Assembly: GCF_008329525.1 (NCBI RefSeq)
Contig: NZ_NPKQ01000001.1
Coordinates: forward strand, 992,001 to 1,056,000
DNA length: 64,000 bases
Direction: 5' to 3'
Source of the DNA: Tardiphaga sp. P9-11
GTDB lineage: Bacteria; Pseudomonadota; Alphaproteobacteria; Rhizobiales; Xanthobacteraceae
Under the pieces are notes generated by a model, which made no database searches, was not told the DNA's origin, and saw nothing but the letters and a program-made list of their open reading frames with translations. Made by a program: the position numbers and the translations under genes. Below are positions 55,280 to 63,519 of the stretch, in pieces; position 1 is the stretch's first letter; the number at the start of each line of letters is the position of its first letter.

Positions 55280-56227
55280 ATGAGTATGGGGAAGCGTCTG
55301 ATAGCGGCCATGACGACTGCGGTCGTCATGTGCAGCGCAGCGGCATGCGCCGAGCCGTCGATCACGCTGCTGACCGGCAATACGTCCGGGATCTATTTTC
55401 CGCTCGGCGTCTCGATCGCGATGATCTATGCGGATATTCCCGGCGCGAAAGTTCAGGTGCAGACAACCGATGGTTCGGTCGAGAACCTCTCGCGGCTGCA
55501 GCAAGGTACCGGGCAGGTGGCTCTTGCGCTTGGCGATGCTCTGAAGGCCGCCTGGACCGGCAATGCCACGGCGGGCTTCGACGGCAAGCAGGATCGGCTG
55601 CGGGTGATCGGCGCGCTCTATCCGAATTACATCCAGATCGTTGCCACCAAGGCTAGTGGCATCAGGACGCTGAACGGTCTCAGGGGCCGAAGCCTCTCGG
55701 TCGGCGAGCGGAGATCGGGCACCGAGCTGAACGCCCGCGCCATTCTGGGCGCGGCCGGGCTGCGCTACGAGAATCTCGGCGAGATCAGATACATCTCCTT
55801 CTCCGAATCCACCACGATGATGATCGAGAAGAAGCTCGATGCCACGCTGCAGTCTGCGGGTCTCAGCGTGACATCGATCAAGGAGCTCAGCGAGGCCACG
55901 GATATCGTCATCGTGCCGGTGCCGCCCGCGATGGTCAGAAAGATCGGCGCGCCCTACAAGCCGGACGCCATTCCGGCCCGGACCTATGTCAGCCAGAACA
56001 GACCCGTGCCTACCGCATCGGTGATGAATTATCTGGTCACGAGCAGCGCGGTGTCCGACGACCTCGTCTATCAGATGACGAAGCGGCTGTTCGATGGGCT
56101 TGACGAACTCGCCGTTGCCCACCGCGCGGGCCACGAGATCAAGCTCGCCAACGCTGTGAGCAAGAGCCCGGTGCCCCTGCATCCCGGCGCGTTGCGCTAC
56201 TATCGGGAGCGGGGTCTGATCAGGTAG
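55280..56227 (+). CDS. TAXI-family TRAP receptor (copy 3, divergent)
   Basis: This 315-residue receptor has a signal peptide ending near ACA|EPS and the motif SITLLTGNTSGIYFPLGVSIA, where the usual GGTGGxYYP is TSGIYFP. QTTDGSVENLSRLQQGTGQVA and the C-terminal PLHPGALRYYRERG are shared with the other two copies. It is less alike to them than they are to each other. AGGAA lies 6 bases upstream of ATG 55280. It faces away from the permease across a 200-base shared promoter region. Confidence 0.86.
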   Translation: MSMGKRLIAAMTTAVVMCSAAACAEPSITLLTGNTSGIYFPLGVSIAMIYADIPGAKVQVQTTDGSVENLSRLQQGTGQVALALGDALKAAWTGNATAGFDGKQDRLRVIGALYPNYIQIVATKASGIRTLNGLRGRSLSVGERRSGTELNARAILGAAGLRYENLGEIRYISFSESTTMMIEKKLDATLQSAGLSVTSIKELSEATDIVIVPVPPAMVRKIGAPYKPDAIPARTYVSQNRPVPTASVMNYLVTSSAVSDDLVYQMTKRLFDGLDELAVAHRAGHEIKLANAVSKSPVPLHPGALRYYRERGLIR

Positions 56228-56256
56228 AGTGCTCCCGCGGGCTTGCTGGGGCTTTT

Positions 56257-57258
56257 ATGGGTCATCCGTTTCGGACGTTGGTTCTGTGCGCTGCTATTGC
56301 GGCAACATCGCTGTCCCATGCGGCTGCCCGCGCGCAGGGCGCGGCGGAGGCCGCTGCCACCTGTGCGAATGACGATGCCCAGCCGCCTGAACAGATGCTC
56401 GGCATCTGCGGCCTGGTGATCGGCTCGACGGCGGCATTGCCGGACCGCCTTCATGCCCTGATTGTGCGTGCCGGGTTGCAACTCAGGCTGGACCAGGTCG
56501 ATCTCGCCGTTGCGGATGGCGATCTGGCGGTTCAGCTAGATCCGCTCTCGGCCGCAGCGCTCGAGGCGCGCGGCAAGGCGCTCGCAGCCGGCAAGAAGTT
56601 CGACCGTGCACTCGATGACTTCGATCGCGCGATCAGACTGCGGCCGAACGAGGCTCGATTGTTTGCAAGCCGCGCCGCGACTTTCGCATCTATGCATGAA
56701 AATCGATTGGCGGTTCGCGATTACAATGAAGCGGTCCGGCTCGATCCGACGCGGGTGCAGGGCCTGATCGATCGCGCCGCGGCCTATACCAAGGTCAAGC
56801 GTTTCGATCTGGTGATCGACGACCAAAGCAACATCATTCGCCTCGAGCCGACTGCGGAACATTACGATGCGCGCGGGCAATCCTATGCGCGCAACAATGC
56901 CTATGCCCGTGCGGTTGCGGATTTCGACGAGGCGATCAGGCGGGAGCCGAAGGCCAGCTATTTCATGAACCGCGCCAACTCCTTCAGCCTCAGCGGCGCA
57001 TATGATCGCGCCATCGCCGACTACAATATCGCCGTGCAGCTTCAGCCCGATCTGGCGATGGCCTACAACAATCGCGGCGTCGCCTGGCGCGACAAGGGCG
57101 ATACGATGCGCGCGCTCGCGGATTTCGAGGCGGCGGTTCGAATCGATCCGACGCTCGATATCGCGATCCGGCATCGGCAGCAGCTGGGCCGGACAGCCGT
57201 CGCCGTGCGCAAGCCAGCGATCGGCTTGCATCCGTCGACCGATGCCAGCGTTCGGTAG
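56257..57258 (+). CDS. Secreted TPR protein
   Basis: This 333-residue protein has a signal peptide (LVLCAAIAATSLSHAAARAQ) and about six tetratricopeptide repeats from about 65 to 310 (for example FDRALDDFDRAIRLRPNEA and AYDRAIADYNIAVQLQPDLA). TPRs form a helical scaffold for protein contacts. It starts 29 bases after the TAXI gene and 8 bases before another TPR gene. Partners are unknown. Confidence 0.82.
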   Translation: MGHPFRTLVLCAAIAATSLSHAAARAQGAAEAAATCANDDAQPPEQMLGICGLVIGSTAALPDRLHALIVRAGLQLRLDQVDLAVADGDLAVQLDPLSAAALEARGKALAAGKKFDRALDDFDRAIRLRPNEARLFASRAATFASMHENRLAVRDYNEAVRLDPTRVQGLIDRAAAYTKVKRFDLVIDDQSNIIRLEPTAEHYDARGQSYARNNAYARAVADFDEAIRREPKASYFMNRANSFSLSGAYDRAIADYNIAVQLQPDLAMAYNNRGVAWRDKGDTMRALADFEAAVRIDPTLDIAIRHRQQLGRTAVAVRKPAIGLHPSTDASVR

Positions 57259-57266
57259 GTGCGGGC

Positions 57267-57800
57267 ATGAGATCTGGTGTCCGAAATCCCACACGATTTA
57301 CGCGCCATCATGTGTTGGTCGTCGCTTTGTGGGGAGCGCTTCAGCACGGTGCACTGGCCGCCGGTGACACGCCGCCGCCCGAGCCACAGCCCGATCCAGC
57401 GCCATGCATGTCGGCGATCTCCGCAAATGACGACGATGCCGTGCTCGACAAATGCACGGTTCTGATCAGGCACGACAAGACGCTCGCATCGGATCGTCTC
57501 AAGGCACTCGTCGCGCGCGCCCGCATCCATGAGCGCAAGGATCAGGCCGATCGTGCCATCGCGGATTACGACGCCGCAATCAGACTGGATGCCACGCAGG
57601 CGGCGCTGTTCAATGCGCGGGGTGAACTCTGGCGCAAGAAAGGCGATCGCCCGCGCGCGATTCGGGATTTCGGCGCGGCGATCAAGCTCGATCCGCAACT
57701 CGAAGCGGCGCGCGCGAATTACAAGGCGCTGGCGCAGGAGATCGAACGGATCGGCGTCGAGATGTCAGTCAAACCACAACCAAAGGCGCCCTTGAAATAG
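57267..57800 (+). CDS. Short secreted TPR protein
   Basis: This 177-residue protein has a signal-like start (HHVLVVALWGALQHGALAAG) and a Pro-rich linker. Two to three TPR-like repeats follow (DQADRAIADYDAAIRLDATQ and GDRPRAIRDFGAAIKLDPQL). It is a shorter relative of the preceding TPR gene and shares its CANDDA/ISANDDDA-type opening, suggesting duplication. It starts 8 bases after that gene. Confidence 0.75.
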   Translation: MRSGVRNPTRFTRHHVLVVALWGALQHGALAAGDTPPPEPQPDPAPCMSAISANDDDAVLDKCTVLIRHDKTLASDRLKALVARARIHERKDQADRAIADYDAAIRLDATQAALFNARGELWRKKGDRPRAIRDFGAAIKLDPQLEAARANYKALAQEIERIGVEMSVKPQPKAPLK

Positions 57801-57867
57801 CCTGTCATCCCGTGACAATGACGAAACAATGAACCTTGGCGGCACAGCCGGGGCGGGAGAGACGCCA

Positions 57868-59793
57868 ATGACAAATCTCAATTCCAGCCGCTATCATGAG
57901 GTTCACGCGCAGTCGCTCGCGGACCCCGAGGGTTTCTGGGGTGAGGCCGCCAGGGATATCGACTGGATCGAGCCGGCGACAAAAGTGTTCGATCCCTCGA
58001 TGGGCCTCTATGGTCGCTGGTTCGTCGGCGGTGTGCTGAATACCTGCTACAACGCGCTGGATCGCCACGTTGCCGGCGGTCGGGCCGATCAGGTCGCGCT
58101 GATTCACGATTCCCCGCTGGCAAATTCTTCCGGACGTAGCAGCGTCACCAAATTTACCTATGCGCAAATGCTGCATGAAGTGCAGATGCTCGGCGCCGTG
58201 ATGCAGGATCATGGCGTCGGCAAGGGCGATCGCGTCATTCTGTATATGCCGATGGTGCCGGAAGCCATGATCGCAATGCTTGCCTGCGCACGGATCGGCG
58301 CGGTGCATTCGGTAGTGTTCGGCGGCTTTGCTGCAAAAGAACTCGCGACCCGCATCGAGGACGCCAAGCCGAAGCTGATCTTCTCGGCGAGCTGCGGGCT
58401 CGAGCCCGGCCGCATCGTGCAGTACAAGCCGCTGCTCGATGAAGCGATCAATCTCTCCGGCGTGAAACCGGATGCCTGCATCATTCTTCAACGTCCGCCG
58501 CACGGCTGCGGTCTTGTTGCCGGGCGCGATCACGATTGGGCGGAGCTGCGCAGCAAGGCGATCGCGGCGAAGAAAGCTGCAGCTTGCGTCCCGGTGCTGG
58601 CGACCGATCCGCTGTACATTCTCTATACGTCGGGCACGACCGGAAAACCGAAGGGTGTGGTGCGCGACAATGGCGGCCATGCGGTCGCGCTCAAGTGGTC
58701 GATGTACAATCTCTACGGCATCACGCCCGGCGAGGTCTTCTGGTGCGGATCCGATATCGGCTGGGTGGTCGGTCACAGCTACATCATTTACGCCCCGCTG
58801 TTTCATGGCGCGACCTCGATCATGTATGAAGGCAAGCCGATCGGTACGCCCGATGCCGGCGCGTTCTGGCGCGTGATCGCCGAGCACAAGGCGGTGGCGC
58901 TGTTCACCGCGCCGACAGCGTTTCGCGCCATTCGCAAGGAAGATCCGGACGGCTCGTTCATCCGAAAATACGACCTGTCGAAATTCCGCACGCTGTTTTT
59001 GGCCGGCGAACGCGCCGATCCGCCGACGGTGGACTGGGCCGAGAAGCAGTTGAAGGTGCCGGTCATCGATCACTGGTGGCAGACCGAGACCGGCTGGTGC
59101 ATCGCCGGCAATCCGGTGGGCCTCGGTCAGCTTCCGGTGAAGCACGGCTCTCCGACGGTGCCGATGCCCGGTTACAAGGTCGAGGTGGTCGACGAGGCCG
59201 CGAAGCCGCTACCCGCCGGCACCATGGGCTCCATTGTCATCAAGCTGCCGATGCCGCCGGCCTGTCTGCCGACGTTGTGGGAGCAGGATGAGCGCTGCAA
59301 GGAAGCCTATTTCAACGAATTCCCCGGCTACTACAAAACCTCTGACGCCGGTTATCTCGACGAGGACGGCTATGTCTATGTGATGGGTCGCACCGACGAC
59401 ATCATCAACGTCGCCGGCCATCGGCTCTCGACCGGCGGCATGGAGGAGATTTTGGCATCGCATCCCGATGTTGCCGAATGTGCCGTGCTGGGCATCAAGG
59501 ATACGATCAAGGGCGAGGTGCCATGCGGCTTCCTGGTGCTGAAGGCGGGTGTGGAACGGCCGGTGGCCGAAATCGAGAAAGAGGTCGTCGCTCTGGTGCG
59601 CGAGAAGCTCGGTCCCGTAGCGGCGTTCAAGCTCGCCATTGCCGTTGGTCGCCTGCCGAAGACGCGGTCCGGCAAGATTTTGCGCGGCACCATCAAGAAG
59701 ATCGCCGATGGCGAGGATTGGGCGATGCCGGCGACCATCGAGGACCCCAAGGTGCTCGACGAAATCGGTACGGCATTGAAGGGCAGGGTGTAA
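57868..59793 (+). CDS. prpE: Propionyl-CoA synthetase
   Basis: This 641-residue AMP-forming synthetase resembles acetyl-CoA synthetases but carries the propionate-type start YHEVHAQSLADPEGFWGEAA. Motifs are ILYTSGTTGKPKGVVRDNGG, WWQTETGW, YYKTSDAGYLDEDGYVYVMG and the catalytic Lys in TRSGKILRGTIKK. It converts propionate, ATP and CoA to propionyl-CoA. GGGAG lies 8 bases before ATG 57868, preferred over ATG 57829. It follows the TPR genes by 67 bases and may be a separate unit. Confidence 0.92.
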   Translation: MTNLNSSRYHEVHAQSLADPEGFWGEAARDIDWIEPATKVFDPSMGLYGRWFVGGVLNTCYNALDRHVAGGRADQVALIHDSPLANSSGRSSVTKFTYAQMLHEVQMLGAVMQDHGVGKGDRVILYMPMVPEAMIAMLACARIGAVHSVVFGGFAAKELATRIEDAKPKLIFSASCGLEPGRIVQYKPLLDEAINLSGVKPDACIILQRPPHGCGLVAGRDHDWAELRSKAIAAKKAAACVPVLATDPLYILYTSGTTGKPKGVVRDNGGHAVALKWSMYNLYGITPGEVFWCGSDIGWVVGHSYIIYAPLFHGATSIMYEGKPIGTPDAGAFWRVIAEHKAVALFTAPTAFRAIRKEDPDGSFIRKYDLSKFRTLFLAGERADPPTVDWAEKQLKVPVIDHWWQTETGWCIAGNPVGLGQLPVKHGSPTVPMPGYKVEVVDEAAKPLPAGTMGSIVIKLPMPPACLPTLWEQDERCKEAYFNEFPGYYKTSDAGYLDEDGYVYVMGRTDDIINVAGHRLSTGGMEEILASHPDVAECAVLGIKDTIKGEVPCGFLVLKAGVERPVAEIEKEVVALVREKLGPVAAFKLAIAVGRLPKTRSGKILRGTIKKIADGEDWAMPATIEDPKVLDEIGTALKGRV

Positions 59794-59857
59794 GCGCACC
59801 TTACAAATCCCGCATTTCGCGCTAAACACGGCGTCACTCATGTGACAGGAACCATGT

Positions 59858-60124
59858 ATGCGACTGACTTCGACATCCCTCATCGCGCTGACGCTGGCAG
59901 CGACATTGCTGGGCGCCTGCGCGCGCCGCACTGACGTCCCGATCTCAAGCCTCGGCGATGATGACGACGCGATCTGCCGCGCCAATGGTGTCGTCGTCGG
60001 CTCGCCGCAATATGCGAGCTGCCGCAAGGATCGCGATGTTCAGCGCAGCAACTCCATTCAGCGCGCCGATCGTGCACAGCGCAATCTCGGTGAGTACATG
60101 CTGAACAATCCGAACCGGCCGTAA
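59858..60124 (+). CDS. Small lipoprotein of unknown function
   Basis: This 88-residue protein has a signal peptide with lipobox LLGAC (Cys21). The mature chain is charged, with DDDD, two Cys and a C-terminal basic helix (RSNSIQRADRAQRN). It resembles small rhizobial outer-membrane lipoproteins of unknown function. It stands alone between prpE and ompW. Confidence 0.7.
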   Translation: MRLTSTSLIALTLAATLLGACARRTDVPISSLGDDDDAICRANGVVVGSPQYASCRKDRDVQRSNSIQRADRAQRNLGEYMLNNPNRP

Positions 60125-60305
60125 CACCGGCGGATTGATATTCCGCAAGACTGTGTCACCCAAAAGCAACGACCGTACAGCGAGATGTCTCGCGGCCGTC
60201 TGCTTTTGATTGAGATCAACGTGTGAGCGCCGCAGCAGGCGTCTTTCGGATGGGATCGGGTGAGATCGTTCACCCCGAACGAATCGAGAGACAGGGCGCT
60301 TCGCG

Positions 60306-61013
60306 ATGAAGAGAATTCTGACGACCGTGTCGTTGCTGATGGCGGCAACGGCGATGACGAGCATAGCGACGACGGCGGGCGCCGCCGATCTTCCGGCGAA
60401 GGCGTATTACAAAGCGCCCGTCGTTGAGGCGTGGAATCCCTGGATGATCCGCCTGCGCGTACTCGGCGTCATTCCGGAGAATGGCGGTTCGGTCAACCAG
60501 GTGCCGGGTTCCAGCCTGAAGACGTCGGACCAGGTCGTGCCCGAACTCGATATCTCCTACTTCTTCACGCCGAACATCGCGGCGGAACTGGTCCTCGGCG
60601 TCACCAAGCATCACATCACCGGCGATGGCACGATTGCCGGCCTCGATGTCGGCAAGGCCTGGCTGCTGCCGCCGACGCTGACGCTGCAGTATCACTTCAC
60701 TGAACTTGGCGCGTTCAAGCCCTATATCGGTGCTGGCGTGAACTACACCTGGTTCTTCAGCCAGTCGGCCGGCAATACGCCGAACGGTGCCGGTGTCTCC
60801 GTCATCAATAGCCATCTGAAGGACTCTGCCGCGCCTGTCGTGCAGTTCGGTTTCGACTACATGATCGACAGGTATTGGGGCTGGAATGTCGACGTGAAGA
60901 AGCTGTGGCTGCGTCCGGATTGGCAAGGCACGCTGGCCGGTGGCACGCCGGTCACCGGCAAGGTCACGCTCGATCCGTGGCTGATCGGCACCGGCATCAC
61001 CTACAAGTTCTGA
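60306..61013 (+). CDS. OmpW family outer-membrane protein
   Basis: This 235-residue protein has a signal peptide ending after AGA. An eight-stranded barrel is indicated by the family segments NPWMIRLRVLGVIPENGG, YFFTPNIAAELVLGVTKH and LTLQYHF, with FKPYIGAGVNYTWFF and the C-terminal aromatic TYKF. OmpW proteins form a narrow hydrophobic channel. A strong terminator follows. It is monocistronic. Confidence 0.92.
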   Translation: MKRILTTVSLLMAATAMTSIATTAGAADLPAKAYYKAPVVEAWNPWMIRLRVLGVIPENGGSVNQVPGSSLKTSDQVVPELDISYFFTPNIAAELVLGVTKHHITGDGTIAGLDVGKAWLLPPTLTLQYHFTELGAFKPYIGAGVNYTWFFSQSAGNTPNGAGVSVINSHLKDSAAPVVQFGFDYMIDRYWGWNVDVKKLWLRPDWQGTLAGGTPVTGKVTLDPWLIGTGITYKF

Positions 61014-61039
61014 TCTTTCCGATCTCTCGCTGCGTGACT

Positions 61040-61070
61040 GAAGGGCCGATGTCTGTCGGCCCTTCTTTTT
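61040..61070 (+). terminator. Rho-independent terminator after ompW
   Basis: GAAGGGCCGA and the complementary TCGGCCCTTC form a 10-base-pair stem at 61040-61064 with a short loop, followed by TTTTTC. It lies 27 bases after the ompW stop. Confidence 0.88.
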
Positions 61071-61157
61071 CGTGGTTTTGCCGTAGAGCTGTTGCTTTAC
61101 GCACCCGCATCCTGTTGGGTGCGCGGCTCCACATCCTCGCATCATCAGGACAACGTC

Positions 61158-61376
61158 ATGGACATCAAGGTCAGGGATTCAAACGGCGCGCTGCTCGCCG
61201 AGGGCGACACCGTCACGCTGATCAAGGACCTCAAGCTGAAAGGCTCGTCCACCGTGCTCAAGCGCGGCACCGTGATCAAGAACATCCATCTGACCGACAA
61301 TGAAGATGAGATCGAAGGCCGCACCGACAAGGTCAAGGGCCTGGTGCTGCGCACGGAGTTTCTGAAGAAGGCGTGA
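61158..61376 (+). CDS. PhnA C-terminal domain protein (YjdM-like, short form)
   Basis: This 72-residue protein matches only the C-terminal PhnA domain (VRDSNGALLAEGDTVTLIKD and GRTDKVKGLVLRTEFLKKA). The N-terminal zinc ribbon of full-length YjdM is missing. Despite the name, YjdM is not part of phosphonate breakdown by the C-P lyase. AGGA lies about 7 bases upstream of ATG 61158. The frame upstream to 61092 is unrelated. It converges with the channel gene, leaving a 3-base gap. Confidence 0.85.
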   Translation: MDIKVRDSNGALLAEGDTVTLIKDLKLKGSSTVLKRGTVIKNIHLTDNEDEIEGRTDKVKGLVLRTEFLKKA

Positions 61377-61379
61377 GGA

Positions 61380-61718
61380 CTACTCCTGATCTTTCCGATC
61401 GTCGTATCGCTCGCGGAACGTCGAGAGCCGCGACAGAAATGCCAGCATCAGTCCGATGCCTGATATCGAGAATAGCATCGTGAAGATTTTCGCGATGGCC
61501 GTGGTCGGTGACAGGGTGGCATCGCCGACGGTGGTCAGCGCCATCGCGCTGAAATAGGCGGCGTCGATCCACTGCCAGCCTTCCACGGCGTGAAAGAACA
61601 CGGCGCCGCCGGTCATGGCGATGGCCAGCAGAAACAGGATCGCGCGAAATTCCGGATCGCGCAGGCCGCGGCGGAAGCCGGCCAGCAATCGCACCAGACC
61701 GAGCCAGAGAGTTGCCAT
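61380..61718 (-). CDS. Two-TM ion channel-like protein with altered filter
   Basis: This 112-residue protein has two membrane helices (about 26-42 and 76-96) around a pore-loop, the fold of small K+ channels. The filter reads ALTTVGDATLSP at 61-72 where TVGYGDLSP is usual, so the GYG triplet is lost. It may conduct poorly, select another ion, or be regulatory. There is no RCK or cyclic-nucleotide domain. It stands alone on minus. Confidence 0.72.
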   Translation of the reverse strand: MATLWLGLVRLLAGFRRGLRDPEFRAILFLLAIAMTGGAVFFHAVEGWQWIDAAYFSAMALTTVGDATLSPTTAIAKIFTMLFSISGIGLMLAFLSRLSTFRERYDDRKDQE

Positions 61719-61883
61719 CGTCGATGCTCCATGCGTTGCCGTTCATGCACGATGTCGCAGGATTCGATGGCGTTTGGAAAGTGAAGATTATGCGTCGGTC
61801 GCGGCCATGAACCTCGCGTTACCCCTGCAGCACCAAGGGTGACACCGCTCAGGCGGGACCCTTACGAATCAGCGGAGTACATA

Positions 61884-62474
61884 ATGGCGAACGAGTTCAG
61901 GTTTGAAGACTATACGGATGCGATGACGTTCAAGCCTGTCACGGACAAGACGATCAAGGCTTTTGCGGCACGGCAGGGCATCGAATTCTCGCCCGATTAC
62001 ACTGCCTTTCTCAAGACGCATAACGGCTTCTATTTCGATCTCAATCGCGCGAAACCCCTTGCTGAGGGCGTGGAGACATTTGATTCAATCCGCTATCTGC
62101 ACGGCCTCGATACCGGCTTCGAATATAACGACATAGGGGTATTCCTGGCCAAAGCTGATCTCTGGCACCAGGCGTTTCGTGCGTTCTGCTATCCGGTGGC
62201 GGAAAGCCACGGCGGCAATCCGGTCGTCGAGATATTCGAGGGCAAGGCGAAGGGCAGGATCTATTTTGTCGATCACGAAGTCATTCCGGAGATCGACGAG
62301 CTTGCCGACGCCGGCGTCGATTTGCAGAATGCCGACGACGTCCTTGCCTACATGATCCATCAGCAGGGCTGCTTCATCGAAGTCGCGACGTCGTTTTCGG
62401 ATTTCCTCGCCAAGCTTGTGGTCTATGACGATGATGGCAGTATCAATGTCGGCATCCGCCGCCCGCTGGCGTGA
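61884..62474 (+). CDS. SMI1/KNR4 (SUKH)-like protein
   Basis: This 196-residue protein has the SUKH-like opening PVTDKTIKAFAARQGIEFSPD, then YTAFLKTHNGFYF and VFLAKADLWHQAF. SUKH proteins are often immunity factors of polymorphic toxins, but many are stand-alone in bacteria. No toxin gene is adjacent. GGAG lies 8 bases before ATG 61884; a GTG at 61839 would add 15 residues. A strong bidirectional terminator follows. Confidence 0.75.
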   Translation: MANEFRFEDYTDAMTFKPVTDKTIKAFAARQGIEFSPDYTAFLKTHNGFYFDLNRAKPLAEGVETFDSIRYLHGLDTGFEYNDIGVFLAKADLWHQAFRAFCYPVAESHGGNPVVEIFEGKAKGRIYFVDHEVIPEIDELADAGVDLQNADDVLAYMIHQQGCFIEVATSFSDFLAKLVVYDDDGSINVGIRRPLA

Positions 62475-62495
62475 GCGGGCGGCGCATAACCTGAA

Positions 62496-62534
62496 ATAAA
62501 AAAACGCGGCGAGATGAACCGCCGCGTTTTTTTA
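62496..62534. terminator. Bidirectional Rho-independent terminator
   Basis: ACGCGGCG and CGCCGCGT form a perfect stem with an 8-base loop, flanked by A-run on one side and T-run on the other. It serves both the SUKH-like gene and trcR, which converge here. Confidence 0.9.
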
Positions 62535-62575
62535 TTCTGTGAGGATCACCGCGCGTCTATGTGCAGCGCAGGCGT

Positions 62576-63274
62576 CTATTCTTCCTCGTCGTCCTGCTTC
62601 TTGCCGCCGCCGATACCCTTCAGCTTGGCGAACACGGCGTCGACATTGAGGTCGCCGCTGCCGCCTTCGGCGGTTTCGAACTCGTCCTTGCGGGTGGTTT
62701 CCGAAGCCGGCAGCAGGGTCGCGCCGCCGTAGGCGTGATCGGTCGGCTTTTCCTTGGCGGCGCGCTGCACTTCGAAATCGAGTTCGATCTGCGAGCACAG
62801 GCCGAGGGTTACCGGGTCCATCGGGGTCAGGGTCGAGGCATTCCAGTGGGTGCGGTCGCGGATCGAGGCGATCGTGGTCTTGGTGGTGCCAACCAGACGC
62901 ATGATCTGGCTGTCCTTCAGTTCGGCATGGTTGCGGACCAGCCACAGGATCGCGCTCGGGCGCTCATGGCGGCGCGATACCGGGGTGTAGCGCGGGCCCT
63001 TCTTTTTGGCGGCCGGCGGCAGGATCACCTTGCTCTCTTCGAGCTTGAGCCGGTAATTCTTGTCCTGCTCGCCCTTTTCGATCTCGTCGCGGGTCAATTG
63101 CCCGTTGGAAATCGGATCCATGCCCTTGATGCCCTGAGCGGCGTCGCCGTCGGCAATGGCGCGGATCTCGAGCGGGTGCATCTTGGTGAAATCGGCGACC
63201 TGATCGAAGGTCAGCGCCGTATTGTCGACCAGCCACACGGCCGTCGCCTTTGGCATCAGCGGGGCATTGCTCAT
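62576..63274 (-). CDS. trcR: DUF1013 cell-cycle transcriptional regulator TrcR
   Basis: This 232-residue protein starts MSNAPLMPKATAVWLVDN with AAGGAG 7 bases upstream. It contains TALTFDQVADFTKMHPLEIR and a helix-turn-helix-like region (HAELKDSQIMRLVGTTKTTI). DUF1013 is found only in alphaproteobacteria, where TrcR is named as a cell-cycle regulator. The C-terminus is acidic and disordered (GGKKQDDEEE). The frame upstream to 63481 lies in the shared promoter with ispH and is not coding. Confidence 0.9.
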   Translation of the reverse strand: MSNAPLMPKATAVWLVDNTALTFDQVADFTKMHPLEIRAIADGDAAQGIKGMDPISNGQLTRDEIEKGEQDKNYRLKLEESKVILPPAAKKKGPRYTPVSRRHERPSAILWLVRNHAELKDSQIMRLVGTTKTTIASIRDRTHWNASTLTPMDPVTLGLCSQIELDFEVQRAAKEKPTDHAYGGATLLPASETTRKDEFETAEGGSGDLNVDAVFAKLKGIGGGKKQDDEEE

Positions 63275-63355
63275 GGCACATCTCCTTTGCGCTTCGCCCA
63301 CCTCTTTGGGAGGCGAAGCCGTCTGGTCATCGGTGATGACGGGAATTAAGCCTCT

Positions 63356-63384
63356 ATATAAGCTGTCCGGGGGCAACCGCGCAA
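63356..63384 (-). promoter_or_regulatory. trcR promoter candidate
   Basis: On minus, TTGCGC (63384-63379) and TTATAT (63361-63356) are 17 bases apart, a fair match to sigma-70-type boxes. The predicted transcript would have a leader of about 75 bases before ATG 63274. Confidence 0.4.
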
Positions 63385-63519
63385 TGCCCGGCAGTTCGGC
63401 CTTGACAGCGCCGCAAACCGGCCCCAAGTCCTTATTCAAACAAGCCCTTTGGCTGATTTTTGCCAATCTGACCAATCGCACCTGCCATTTTGGTGCCTAG
63501 GCCCCTGGATCGCCCCGAT

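Noticed and set aside
57805-59145. 446-residue frame opposite prpE
   Set aside because: Antisense to prpE with no recognisable domain.
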